The notes below the pieces were generated by a model, which had not been told where the DNA came from, ran no database searches, and saw only the letters and a program-made list of their open reading frames with translations. Below, piece by piece: positions 34,809 to 43,365 of a stretch of 64,000 nucleotides of DNA (positions are counted from its first letter, which is position 1; every line of letters begins with the position of its first letter). A program made the translations under genes and the position numbers. Source of the stretch: Terrimonas pollutisoli. Lineage in GTDB: Bacteria > Bacteroidota > Bacteroidia > Chitinophagales > Chitinophagaceae. Where the stretch lies: positions 420,987 to 484,986 of the forward strand of contig NZ_JARKNA010000003.1 in NCBI RefSeq assembly GCF_029360765.1. Reading direction: 5' to 3'.

Positions 34809-36494
34809 TTAGAGGTTACCCTTTTTTAATTCATTCACTGCAAAATCTGCGGCCCTGGCTGTCATTGCCATATAAGTCAATGAAGGATTTATACAAGAAG
34901 CCGAGGTCATACAGGCGCCGTCAGTAACAAATACATTTTTGGCATCCCATACCTGGTTGTTGCCATTCAGCACCGATGTTTTTGGATCACGCCCCATTCG
35001 GGCAGTACCCATTTCATGAATACCCATTCCATAGATATAGCCCGAGTCACTTGTCTTTACATCTTTCACGCCGGCTGCTTCCAGCATTTCTTTTGCATCC
35101 TCCATCATATCCTTGCGCATCTTTTGTTCGTTCTCCTTGATTTCCGCATCCATATTCAGCACCGGCAATCCCCATTTGTCTTTGGTATTCTTATCCAATG
35201 TGATCTTATTTTCATGATAGGGTAAAATTTCACCAAAGCCCGTAATGCCGATGGTCCAGTTGCCTGGTTCGGTCAATGCTTCTTTGAAATCAGCACCGAT
35301 TGCCAGCTCAGCTACCTGGCGTTTCCAACCCTGTCGACTTGCTCCACCCTGGTAACCAAATCCCCGAACATAATCTCTTTTATCATCGTAAATGTTCCGG
35401 TAGCGGGGAATATAAATAGCCCCTGGTCTTCTGCCGTATTCATATTTATCATCATAACCTTCCATGCGGCCTGATGCACCGCAACGAAAATGGTGATCCA
35501 TTACGTTGTGACCTAACTCGCCGCTGCTGCTGCCCAAACCATCAGGCCAGATATCAGTGGCTGAGTTCATGAGCACCCAGGTTGAATTAAATGCAGAAGC
35601 ATTCAGGAAAATTATTTTTGCTTTGTATTCGTATGTTTTATTTGTTTCCGCATCCAGGACTTCCACACCGGTTGCTTTCTTAGTGTCTTTATCGTATAAC
35701 ACTTTTGTAACAATGGAAAACGGTCTTAATGTCAAATTACCGGTGGCCATGGCGGCAGGCAAGGTAGCAGATTGAGTACTGAAGTAAGCACCAAAGGGAC
35801 AGCCACGCCAGCAACGATTACGGTATTGGCAATTTGTTCTTCCCTGCTCGGGTTTGGATTCGGTAATATTGGCGGTCCGTGCATTGATCATATGACGGGT
35901 GCCTTTAAAATGTTCTTTGATTCTTGCTGCCACATCTTTTTCCACCACATTCAAACCCATACCGGGCAAGTATTCACCATCGGGCAATACTTCTAAGCCT
36001 TCTCTTGTGCCCTGTATGCCTGCAAATTTTTCTGCATAGCTATACCAGGGAGCAATGTCTTCATAACGTATTGGCCAGTCGACACCATGGCCATCTTTTA
36101 AGTTGGCTTCAAAATCCCATTTATTAAAACGATAACTATGTCTTCCCCAGGTTAGCGAACGACCACCCACATGATAGCCCCTGAACCAGGTAAAAGGTTT
36201 TGTTTCCGTGAAAGGACATTCTTTGTCTTTTACCCAAAAATCAAGCACTGTCTCATTCAAAGGGTAATCCCTTTTCAGGTTGGGATAGTCTTCGATCATC
36301 TGCTGCGTCCTTTCACCCCGGTGAGGAAATTCCCAAATCTCTTTGTTCGCATTTACATAATCTTTTACATGCTCCACATTGCGGCCACGCTCCAGCATCA
36401 GCACTTTTAGACCCTTTTGGGTTAATTCTTTCGCTGCCCAGCCACCGCTGATACCGGAACCAACCACAATTGCATCATATACATTGTCTGCCAT
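34809..36494 (-). CDS. GMC-family FAD oxidoreductase (paralog 2)
   Basis: 561 residues, closely related to the downstream paralog along its full length: VVGSGISGGWAAKELTQKG, LERGRNVEHVKDYVNA, RSLTWGRHSYRFN, a cysteine-containing CQYRNRCWRGCPFGAYFSTQ segment (the same cysteines occur in paralog 1) and MGIHEMGTARMGRD with TSASCINPSLTYMAM at the active site. A tandem duplication. Differences lie in the N-terminus and around the putative substrate pocket, suggesting related but distinct sugars or formation of a heteromer. First of the four-gene minus-strand run. No signal peptide. Confidence 0.9.
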   Translation of the reverse strand: MADNVYDAIVVGSGISGGWAAKELTQKGLKVLMLERGRNVEHVKDYVNANKEIWEFPHRGERTQQMIEDYPNLKRDYPLNETVLDFWVKDKECPFTETKPFTWFRGYHVGGRSLTWGRHSYRFNKWDFEANLKDGHGVDWPIRYEDIAPWYSYAEKFAGIQGTREGLEVLPDGEYLPGMGLNVVEKDVAARIKEHFKGTRHMINARTANITESKPEQGRTNCQYRNRCWRGCPFGAYFSTQSATLPAAMATGNLTLRPFSIVTKVLYDKDTKKATGVEVLDAETNKTYEYKAKIIFLNASAFNSTWVLMNSATDIWPDGLGSSSGELGHNVMDHHFRCGASGRMEGYDDKYEYGRRPGAIYIPRYRNIYDDKRDYVRGFGYQGGASRQGWKRQVAELAIGADFKEALTEPGNWTIGITGFGEILPYHENKITLDKNTKDKWGLPVLNMDAEIKENEQKMRKDMMEDAKEMLEAAGVKDVKTSDSGYIYGMGIHEMGTARMGRDPKTSVLNGNNQVWDAKNVFVTDGACMTSASCINPSLTYMAMTARAADFAVNELKKGNL

Positions 36495-36880
36495 GATATA
36501 AGTTTAACCCCCATCCCCTGAAGGGGTGTTTTTAAATCGGTTTCAATTTTTAAATCTCAGGGGAAGAGATTTAATTTTTAATTTATTATTGCCCCAACTG
36601 TATTACTACTATCAGCTTCGTTGCGTCGCACTCTTCAGGGCTCTGTTCACTGCCCAGCCTCACTTCCCCGAACTTCGTTCCTAACTTTCGGTTTCTCGGT
36701 TACCGCTCTAAAAGAAAGGAGGCGGTGCTGCAAATTTCTAATCACATTCATAACCACCACATCAACATTATAACCCTATTTACCACTTTCGGAAATATTA
36801 ATTGTTATCGTTCTCTTTGAAAAGCAAGAGCTGTGTATTGGTGGTCCCGATGATAGGTCGGGATCGGAAGGGGGCCGGCT
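36495..36880. other. Repeat-rich intergenic region
   Basis: 386 bp without a convincing gene. It contains a CCCC...GGGG palindrome (36506-36530), a CTTCGTTGCGTCGCACTCTTC segment of the kind seen in repeated intergenic sequence (about 36615-36640) and TCCCGA-N7-TCGGGA (36846-36864) forming a hairpin near the 3' end of the next gene. The GMC operon promoter should lie here; no exact consensus was found. Confidence 0.45.
36506..36530 (+). repeat. CCCC/GGGG palindromic repeat, copy 1
   Basis: AACCCCCATCCCCTGAAGGGGTGTT: CCCC-TGAA-GGGG core with flanking ACCCCCAT. The same core with TTTA/TAAA loops occurs at 41606-41634 and 41737-41759. Confidence 0.6.
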
Positions 36881-37777
36881 TCACACATCACACACCTTAA
36901 CCGCATATTTCAATGCTGCCAGTTTATCTTCTGTTGTTTTACCGGTAGGAATAAATTCCTGGGCTACATATCCTTTGTGTCCGGTGTCAAGGATTGCTTT
37001 CATGATAGCGGGATAAAACAATTCCTGGGTTTCATTGATCTCATGCCGGCCCGGAACACCTGCGGTATGATAATGCCCGATATATTGGTGATTGTCCCGG
37101 ATGGTTCGTATCACATCGCCTTCGTCAATTTGCATGTGATAGATGTCATACAAAAGTTTGAAATTGGGTGAACCCAATTGTTTACAGAGTTCTACTCCCC
37201 ACGGCGTTTTATCACACATATAATCTTTGTGATCCACTTTGCTATTCAGCAACTCCATTTGGATTATCACATTGTGTTGTTCGGCCAGTGGTAAGATTTT
37301 TTTTAATCCTTCCACGCAATTCTTCAGGCCAGTGACGTCGTCCATACCATTGCGGTTGCCGCTAAAACAGATCAGGTTTTTGTATCCTGCTTTTGCCACC
37401 AGAGGAATTGCTTCCAGGTAATCTTTTATCAACTGATCATGAAATTTTGGATTGTTCCACCCTTCATTGAGGCTAACTTTTCCACCTATATAACACATGG
37501 AGCATTCAAGCCCGTGTTTTTGGAGCGTTGGCCAATCTTTCGGGCCAATCAGGTCAATGGCCTTTAGCCCCATTTTTTTTGCTTCTGCACAAAGTTCATC
37601 AAGCGGCATAAAGCCATAGGTCCATTGGCAAACTGAATGATTAATGTTGCCTTTTAATTTTTGTTCGTCCATAGTATCGGTGGCACATGCCTGGAATGGA
37701 GGAATGATCGCCGTCGCTAAAGTTCCGGCTGCCAGTTGTTTTAATAATTTACGTCGGGATGTTGTTTTGTTTGTCAT
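36881..37777 (-). CDS. Tat-exported hydroxypyruvate isomerase-like TIM-barrel protein
   Basis: 298 residues. A twin-arginine leader (SRRKLLKQLAAGTLATAIIP) ends near FQACATD, with a possible lipobox-like Cys. The mature part is a TIM barrel of the hydroxypyruvate isomerase/sugar isomerase group: HSVCQWTYGFMPLDELCAEAKKMGLKAIDLIGP, ICFSGNRNGMDDVTGLKNCVEGLK, IQMELLNSKVDHKDYMCDK, LLYDIYHMQIDEGDVI, GHYHTAGVPGRHE and GYVAQEFIPTG (metal-ligand Glu, Asp, His, Glu). Periplasmic location is inferred from the leader. Forms a minus-strand run with the two transporters. Confidence 0.82.
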   Translation of the reverse strand: MTNKTTSRRKLLKQLAAGTLATAIIPPFQACATDTMDEQKLKGNINHSVCQWTYGFMPLDELCAEAKKMGLKAIDLIGPKDWPTLQKHGLECSMCYIGGKVSLNEGWNNPKFHDQLIKDYLEAIPLVAKAGYKNLICFSGNRNGMDDVTGLKNCVEGLKKILPLAEQHNVIIQMELLNSKVDHKDYMCDKTPWGVELCKQLGSPNFKLLYDIYHMQIDEGDVIRTIRDNHQYIGHYHTAGVPGRHEINETQELFYPAIMKAILDTGHKGYVAQEFIPTGKTTEDKLAALKYAVKVCDV

Positions 37778-37823
37778 TTTTTTGAGCCTTACAAGTTACA
37801 AATGAATTATGGTATCGCCAGAA

Positions 37824-39056
37824 TCAGATTGTAATATTTGTCTTTTTTTCATCCTTGAATAAAACGGAGAATAATAAAAATACCACCGCAGCAATGATAG
37901 CGGGGATAAGCCAGATCATTTTATAATCAAATTCTTTATCCGAGATCTTGTATGAGTCGGTGATCATACCGGCTACTTCAAACCCAATCAACATGCCCAC
38001 ACCGTAGGTGGCCAGCGTAATGAGGCCCTGTGCAGCGCTTTTGTATTTTTCTCCGGCCTTTGAATTGGTATATATGTACCCGGAAACAAAAAAGAAATCA
38101 TAACAAATACCGTGCAAGGCGATACCGATCAGCAACATAAAACTCAGATCGCCTGCATTGCCAAATGCAAATAAAACATAGCGAAGAGCCCAGGCCAGCA
38201 TGCCTATTAAAATCGTTTTCTTGAAGCCAAATTTTTTAAAGAAGATAGGAAGCAGCAACAGGAATAATACTTCCGATATCTGTCCAATCGTCATTTTACC
38301 AGTTGGATTGGTCATACCAATGTTTGATAAAAAGGCATGGGTATTTTGATAATAAAACGCCAAGGGTATGCAAATGAGAATAGAAGAAATAAAGAAAACA
38401 GCGAAATTTTTGTCTTTCAGCAATTTTAGTGCATCCAGTCCAACAATTTCTTTTACACTCACTTTTTCGCCACTTTTTTTAGAAGGTGGTGTTTTGGGTA
38501 ATGTGAAGCTAAATAATCCCAAAATAAGCGAGGCAACGGAAGCCATTAAAAAAGTATTTTTTAAAAATCCCTTAGCTGTGTTTTCTTCGGTATCCCAATG
38601 AAATAAGAAGCTGATCAACAAACCTGCCACGATCCAGCCAATTGTTCCCCATACCCGGATGCTGGAAAATTCTTTCTCGGGGTCTTTCATTTGATTAAAT
38701 GAAACTGAATTTACCAGGGCAATAGTTGGCATGTAAAGAATCATATATGCCAGCACGTAAGGATAGAATACAGCGATGCTATCGGCACTATACATCTGGT
38801 ACATCAGGATGGCGCCAACAATATGAAGGAAGCCTAATATTTTTTCAGCATTAATATACCTGTCTGCAATTAGGCCGATGATAAAGGGTGCGATAATGGC
38901 GCCCCATGATTGGGTAGAAAATACACTCGCTGTTTGGCCGCCAGTTGCGCTTAGGTTAACACTTAAAAATGTTCCGAGTGTAACAAACCAGCTTCCCCAA
39001 ATGAAAAATTCAATAAACATCATCAGGGAGAGCTGGATACGAGTTGTTGATTTCAT
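37824..39056 (-). CDS. Nucleoside/H+ symporter-like MFS permease
   Basis: A 410-residue membrane protein with about 12 hydrophobic segments. The N-terminus IQLSLMMFIEFFIWGSWFVTLGTFL and FSTQSWGAIIAPFIIGLIADRYINAEKILGFLH match the NUP/XanP-type nucleoside permease family, as does GICYDFFFVSGYIYTN. In Bacteroidota family members are often found in sugar or nucleoside loci and are annotated as nucleoside permeases, but ribosylated or other sugars are also possible. Next to a sugar isomerase and a second MFS transporter, so a role in uptake of the processed sugar is plausible. Confidence 0.85.
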   Translation of the reverse strand: MKSTTRIQLSLMMFIEFFIWGSWFVTLGTFLSVNLSATGGQTASVFSTQSWGAIIAPFIIGLIADRYINAEKILGFLHIVGAILMYQMYSADSIAVFYPYVLAYMILYMPTIALVNSVSFNQMKDPEKEFSSIRVWGTIGWIVAGLLISFLFHWDTEENTAKGFLKNTFLMASVASLILGLFSFTLPKTPPSKKSGEKVSVKEIVGLDALKLLKDKNFAVFFISSILICIPLAFYYQNTHAFLSNIGMTNPTGKMTIGQISEVLFLLLLPIFFKKFGFKKTILIGMLAWALRYVLFAFGNAGDLSFMLLIGIALHGICYDFFFVSGYIYTNSKAGEKYKSAAQGLITLATYGVGMLIGFEVAGMITDSYKISDKEFDYKMIWLIPAIIAAVVFLLFSVLFKDEKKTNITI

Positions 39057-39104
39057 GTAATCAGAAAATAATTAAGAAATGAGTACCTAACTTTTTTAAT
39101 GCGA

Positions 39105-40325
39105 TCAGGCTACCGCTGGTTTAAGTTTGCTCTTTCTTACGAAATAAATAATTGTGAAAATGACTAACAGGATAGCTGGCATTATAGCCACCTTCATGAA
39201 AGTCTCCGATCCTGCTATTGCTTCTGCTCTGGATGGATCAATTCCCTCAGCAATAGCTTTTGCTTTCGCCTCATCAAGCCATTTTCCCATAACAGGCAAA
39301 ATCAAGGAAACAGAAAACATGCCGGCGCCTCCCATTAGTGAAAGACCAAGTGCGCCGGATTTGGGTACATATTCAGACACAAAACCGAGCATGGTGGGCC
39401 AGAAAAAACAAATTCCTATTGCAAAGACAGCGGCAGCACCAAATGCAGCATATCCGCTTGACTGGCTTAATAGCAATAAACCAATTCCTGCAAATAAAGC
39501 TGAAAAGATCAGCATTCCGTTTGGATTAAGACGATGAACAACAGGGCCTGCAAATGATCTTCCTAATGCCATAATTCCGAAAATGAAAACCAACACCAGG
39601 ATTCCGGAAACACCTGACCCTTCAAGCAAAGCCAATATCCACGTAGTAGTACCCAATTCAGTAGCGGCAGTCAAAAACATGCAAGCCAGCATGATGAGAA
39701 ATAGTGGGTTCAAACAAGCGGCGAACATTTCCTTTGTACTTACACCTGTTGTTACTCTTTCTGTTTGAGGAAATTTCAATTTGAAAAACAAAAAACCATA
39801 GATAGCAACTGCTATAAATAGTGGCACAAGAAGAATTCTCCAGTCAAGATTCAGTTGTGTAAGAACAACAAAAGCTAACAATCCGCCAATTACATTTCCT
39901 CCCGGGAACCAAACGTGGAAACGGTTCAACATAGTGGTTTTGTTATTTGGATACAGCGAAACGACAAGTGGATTGCAAGCTGCTTCTACCATTCCATTCC
40001 CAATACCAATACAAAGTGTACCAATAAACAGCATGGTGGCATCTTTAGCTATAATATAAATAATAGCTCCGGCAATATGACCTATAAATGCGAAGACTAA
40101 CAATCGTTTCATACCAAGTACGTCACACAAAGGCCCCCCAATTACCATCGCCAGAGTAAATCCCCAGAAGGCGGGACTAAATATCCATCCTACTTGTTCT
40201 TTGGTGAGATTAAATTCAGCACCCCATACTCCCTCTAAAGATGCACGAAAAGCGAAAGTGAGTGAGGTAAAAATTAAAGCAATACAACTAGCCAGGAAAA
40301 GTTGATTTCTATTTACAGCTTGCAT
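39105..40325 (-). CDS. MFS sugar transporter, FucP-like
   Basis: 406 residues, about 12 hydrophobic segments. The start MQAVNRNQLFLASCIALIFTSLTFAFRASLEGVWGAEFNLTKEQVGWIFSPAFWGFTLAMVIGGPLCD and a central NRFHVWFPGGNVIGGL resemble FucP-type/sugar MFS carriers, with charged loops VLGMKRLL and RSFAGPVV. Uptake of a monosaccharide or keto-sugar by proton symport is inferred. First gene of its minus-strand run (39 kb to 36.9 kb), divergent from the Gfo/Idh/MocA gene across 103 bp. Confidence 0.83.
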   Translation of the reverse strand: MQAVNRNQLFLASCIALIFTSLTFAFRASLEGVWGAEFNLTKEQVGWIFSPAFWGFTLAMVIGGPLCDVLGMKRLLVFAFIGHIAGAIIYIIAKDATMLFIGTLCIGIGNGMVEAACNPLVVSLYPNNKTTMLNRFHVWFPGGNVIGGLLAFVVLTQLNLDWRILLVPLFIAVAIYGFLFFKLKFPQTERVTTGVSTKEMFAACLNPLFLIMLACMFLTAATELGTTTWILALLEGSGVSGILVLVFIFGIMALGRSFAGPVVHRLNPNGMLIFSALFAGIGLLLLSQSSGYAAFGAAAVFAIGICFFWPTMLGFVSEYVPKSGALGLSLMGGAGMFSVSLILPVMGKWLDEAKAKAIAEGIDPSRAEAIAGSETFMKVAIMPAILLVIFTIIYFVRKSKLKPAVA

Positions 40326-40395
40326 GTCGTTAGATTTGTAATTAAGATTGTTGTAAAAGCTAAATGTACTATTTTTAAAACCATATTTATTTTAC

Positions 40396-40417
40396 GAGAG
40401 AAAAAAATAATTCTCTC
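40396..40417. promoter_or_regulatory. Inverted repeat in the divergent transporter/oxidoreductase promoter
   Basis: GAGAGAA (40396-40402) and TTCTCTC (40411-40417) form a perfect 7-bp inverted repeat spaced by 8 bp, 11 bp before the oxidoreductase start. It could be an operator shared by the divergent genes or an mRNA hairpin at the start of the coding region. Confidence 0.4.
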
Positions 40418-40428
40418 TTCACTAACAA

Positions 40429-41607
40429 ATGTTTGAAATGTTGCATAGAAAATTACGAATGGGAATGGTAGGTGGCGGACCCGGTGCTTTTATTGGCGGA
40501 GTACATCGCATTGCTGCTAATATGGATGGCGAAATTGAGTTGGTATGCGGTGCCTTTAGCAGCGATCCTGAAAAATCTAAACAGGCCGGTGTACAATTAA
40601 ACCTTCCGCCACACCGCATTTACGGATCATATAAAGAAATGATACGAGCGGAAAACTCATTGCCTGCAGATGAGCGAATGGATTTTGTAAGTATCGTTAC
40701 ACCCAATCATGTTCATTTTGAACCAGCCAAACTGGCACTGGAAAATGGATATCATGTAGTGCTGGATAAGCCACTGGCATTTGATTTAAACGAGGGTAAA
40801 ATTCTACAAGAAATAGCAAAAAAAAGTCAATTGTTTTTTTGCCTTACACATACCTATACAGGTTATCCAATGGTTAAAGAAGCAAGACAACAGGTATTAA
40901 GTGGTAAGTTTGGAAAAATTCGTAAAGTGTACGTAGAGTACCCACAGGGATGGCTGTCTGATTTTTTAGAAGAGGAGGGAAGCACTCACTCTTCACATAA
41001 ACAGGCTACATGGAGAACGGACCCGGCTCAAAGCGGAATCGCCGGTGCCATGGGTGATATCGGTACCCATGCATTTAACTTAGCAGAATATGTTTCCGGT
41101 TTGAACGTAACAAAACTTTGCGCTGATATTAATATTGTAGTGGAGGGAAGAAAGTTGGATGATGATGGAAATGTTTTATTGAAATTTGACAATGGGGCCA
41201 GCGGCGTTTTATTTGCCACGCAAATCGCAGCCGGTGAAGAAAATAATTTGAAGATAAGAGTGTATGGTGAAAAAGGCGGTGTGCAGTGGCAACAGGAAGA
41301 TGCCAATACATTATTAGTAAAATGGCTGGATAAACCAACGGAAGTGTATAGAACAGGTACTCCTTATTTAACCAGTTATGCAAAACACAACTGCCGTGTT
41401 CCTGCTGGCCATCCCGAAGCTTACCTGGAAGCATTTGCCAATCACTACAGAAATTTTGCATTATGTGTGAAAGCAAAAATGAGTGGTGGCGAACCACAAC
41501 CTGAATGGCTTGACTTCCCCGGTGTCGACGAAGGTGTAAGAGGAATGGCTTTTGTAGAAAAGGTGATCGAAAGTGGGAAGAGTGAGAGTAAGTGGATAGC
41601 CCTCTAA
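40429..41607 (+). CDS. Gfo/Idh/MocA-family oxidoreductase
   Basis: 392 residues. A Rossmann NAD(P)-binding domain starts LRMGMVGGGPGAFIGGVHRIAA (about 10-31); the catalytic Lys lies in HVVLDKPLAFDLNEG (DKP variant of the EKP motif) and GDIGTHAFNLAEYVSG carries the usual Asp/His active-site pair. A C-terminal alpha/beta Gfo_Idh_MocA_C domain follows. Cytoplasmic (no leader). Family members reduce or oxidise sugars, keto-sugars and inositols with NAD(H) or NADP(H). It heads the plus-strand half of the sugar locus; the following TIM-barrel isomerase and DUF1080 protein are consistent with keto-sugar handling. Confidence 0.9.
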   Translation: MFEMLHRKLRMGMVGGGPGAFIGGVHRIAANMDGEIELVCGAFSSDPEKSKQAGVQLNLPPHRIYGSYKEMIRAENSLPADERMDFVSIVTPNHVHFEPAKLALENGYHVVLDKPLAFDLNEGKILQEIAKKSQLFFCLTHTYTGYPMVKEARQQVLSGKFGKIRKVYVEYPQGWLSDFLEEEGSTHSSHKQATWRTDPAQSGIAGAMGDIGTHAFNLAEYVSGLNVTKLCADINIVVEGRKLDDDGNVLLKFDNGASGVLFATQIAAGEENNLKIRVYGEKGGVQWQQEDANTLLVKWLDKPTEVYRTGTPYLTSYAKHNCRVPAGHPEAYLEAFANHYRNFALCVKAKMSGGEPQPEWLDFPGVDEGVRGMAFVEKVIESGKSESKWIAL

Positions 41608-41634
41608 GCCCCCTGTCCCCCTAAAGGGGGAACT
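41606..41634 (+). repeat. CCCC/GGGG palindromic repeat, copy 2
   Basis: AAGCCCCCTGTCCCCCTAAAGGGGGAACTT: a CCCCC-TAAA-GGGGG core beginning at the stop codon of the oxidoreductase gene. It may serve as a terminator or mRNA-stabilising structure, or be part of a dispersed repeat. Confidence 0.6.
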
Positions 41635-41736
41635 TAGGTCGAAGAGTTCTTTTTTATTCGAAACAATATTTATTAACCAACTCATAATTGAATTTTCCTA
41701 TCAATTCAACAAGGAATATTCAATCTACAGAGTCTA

Positions 41737-41759
41737 AAAGCCCCTTTAGGGGTTGGGGT
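41737..41759 (-). repeat. CCCC/GGGG palindromic repeat, copy 3 (inverted)
   Basis: AAAGCCCCTTTAGGGGTTGGGGT is the reverse-complement arrangement of copy 2, giving a facing pair around 41635-41736. It lies 5 bp before the next start codon. Confidence 0.6.
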
Positions 41760-41764
41760 ATATT

Positions 41765-42820
41765 ATGACTACAATTCAAGGACCCGGAATTTTCCTGGCA
41801 CAGTTTCTCGACGATAAGCAGCCATTCAATAATCTTAGGTCAATTTGCTTATGGGCAGAAGGTTTAGGATTCAAAGCTGTTCAGATCCCCACATGGGATT
41901 CAAGGTGCATCGATTTACAAAAAGCAGCAGAAAGCAAAACGTATGCTGACGAAATAAAAGGCATCATCAATGAATGTGGATTGGAAATATCTGAATTGTC
42001 CACACACCTGCAGGGACAATTGGTAGCCGTGCATCCTGCCTATGACGACCTGTTTGATGCCTTTGCCCCGGATGCAGTAAAGAAAAATCCAAAAGCTAGA
42101 ACAGAATGGGCTATCCAGCAATTAAAATATGGTGCAAAAGCTTCGCAAAACCTGGGATTAAAAGCTCATCCGACGTTTAGTGGTTCGTTATTGTGGCACA
42201 CCTTTCATCCATGGCCGCAACGTCCCGCCGGATTAGTAGAGGAAGGGTTTAAAGAACTAGCTAACAGGTGGCTGCCTATTCTCAATTATTTCGATGAATG
42301 TGGTGTAGATGTTTGCTATGAAATACATCCCGGGGAAGATTTATTTGATGGCGTTACGTATGAAATGTTTTTGGAAAAAGTAAACAATCATGCCCGTGCA
42401 TGTCTGCTTTACGATCCTTCGCATTTTGTATTGCAACAGCTAGATTATATCCAATACATCGATTTTTACCATGAAAGAATAAAAGCTTTTCATGTAAAAG
42501 ATGCGGAATTCAATTCAACCGGTAAGCAGGGAACATTCGGTGGTTATCAAAGTTGGCTGAACCGGGCAGGACGTTATCGTTCTCCGGGTGATGGACAGGT
42601 TGATTTTAAGACTGTCTTCAGCAAACTGACCGAATATGATTACAAAGGTTGGGCAGTGATGGAATGGGAATGTTGTTTGAAACATCCGGAGGATGGTGCA
42701 AAGGAAGGAGCCGAGTTTATTCAAAAACATATTATCCGGGTTACAGAAAAAGCATTTGATGATTTTGCCGGTGTAAAAGCGGATGAAGCATTTAATCGTT
42801 CATTATTAGGATTGAGTTAA
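41765..42820 (+). CDS. Sugar phosphate isomerase/epimerase, TIM-barrel (cytoplasmic)
   Basis: 351 residues from the ATG at 41765 (MTTIQGPGIFLAQFLDD); a TTG 12 bp upstream is in frame but lies in a repeat. No leader, unlike the two periplasmic relatives. AP-endonuclease-2/xylose-isomerase-like barrel with metal-ligand segments CYEIHPGEDLFDG, LLYDPSHFVLQQLDY, AFHVKDAEFN and AVMEWECCLKHPEDG. Conserved SELSTHLQGQ and HPTFSGSLLWHTFHPW suggest an inosose- or keto-sugar-type substrate. It follows the oxidoreductase in the same orientation and precedes the cytochrome. Confidence 0.85.
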   Translation: MTTIQGPGIFLAQFLDDKQPFNNLRSICLWAEGLGFKAVQIPTWDSRCIDLQKAAESKTYADEIKGIINECGLEISELSTHLQGQLVAVHPAYDDLFDAFAPDAVKKNPKARTEWAIQQLKYGAKASQNLGLKAHPTFSGSLLWHTFHPWPQRPAGLVEEGFKELANRWLPILNYFDECGVDVCYEIHPGEDLFDGVTYEMFLEKVNNHARACLLYDPSHFVLQQLDYIQYIDFYHERIKAFHVKDAEFNSTGKQGTFGGYQSWLNRAGRYRSPGDGQVDFKTVFSKLTEYDYKGWAVMEWECCLKHPEDGAKEGAEFIQKHIIRVTEKAFDDFAGVKADEAFNRSLLGLS

Positions 42821-42950
42821 TATTTTTGTGTCACTAAAAACAAACAACCATGAAATGAACCATAAGAATTTTCGAGTAAATTCACACCAACCGCGAAGAA
42901 AATTTTTATGGTGAATTCCATATGACCAAAAAACACTAAAAAATATACAT

Positions 42951-43355
42951 ATGAAAAGAATATTTGTTACTGTTATAACACTTGCAACCCTCGTAGCCTG
43001 TGGCGGTGGCAACACAGAAAAAAAAGATACTGCTACTGAATCAAAAGAAGAAAAAGCAGCGCCGGCTGAAACTCCCATTTCTGAAAATCCCGATTACCAG
43101 GCTGGTTTGGCATTGATCGCAAAAAGCGATTGTTTAACCTGTCATAAGGTGGATGAAAAGTTAACAGGTCCCGCTTACAGGGAAGTGGCTAATAAATATG
43201 CCAGTGAGGCTCCCGGCATCATTCCGAAATTGGCGGAAAAAATTATTAAAGGAGGTGTAGGAGTTTGGGGCCAGGTACCGATGACAGCACATCCCACCCT
43301 ATCCCAGGCAGATGCGGAACAAATGGTTAAATACATTCTTTTATTAAAAAATTAA
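42951..43355 (+). CDS. Lipoprotein c-type cytochrome (mono-haem)
   Basis: A 134-residue protein with a lipoprotein leader MKRIFVTVITLATLVAC (lipobox LVAC) and a charged linker (20-45). One haem-binding site CLTCH (about 61-65) is followed by KVDEKLTGPAYREVANKY and a Met ligand in VPMTAH, then DAEQMVKYILLLK: a cytochrome c class I pattern resembling cytochromes c551/c552. Anchored in the periplasm, it is a good candidate electron acceptor for the GMC dehydrogenases in this locus. It lies directly upstream (10 bp) of the DUF1080 gene. Confidence 0.9.
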   Translation: MKRIFVTVITLATLVACGGGNTEKKDTATESKEEKAAPAETPISENPDYQAGLALIAKSDCLTCHKVDEKLTGPAYREVANKYASEAPGIIPKLAEKIIKGGVGVWGQVPMTAHPTLSQADAEQMVKYILLLKN

Positions 43356-43365
43356 TATCCCCTTC

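Noticed and set aside
36600..36760. Possible pseudogene or tRNA in the repeat-rich spacer
   Set aside because: No cloverleaf, no translation with family content; the sequence looks like low-complexity repeat.
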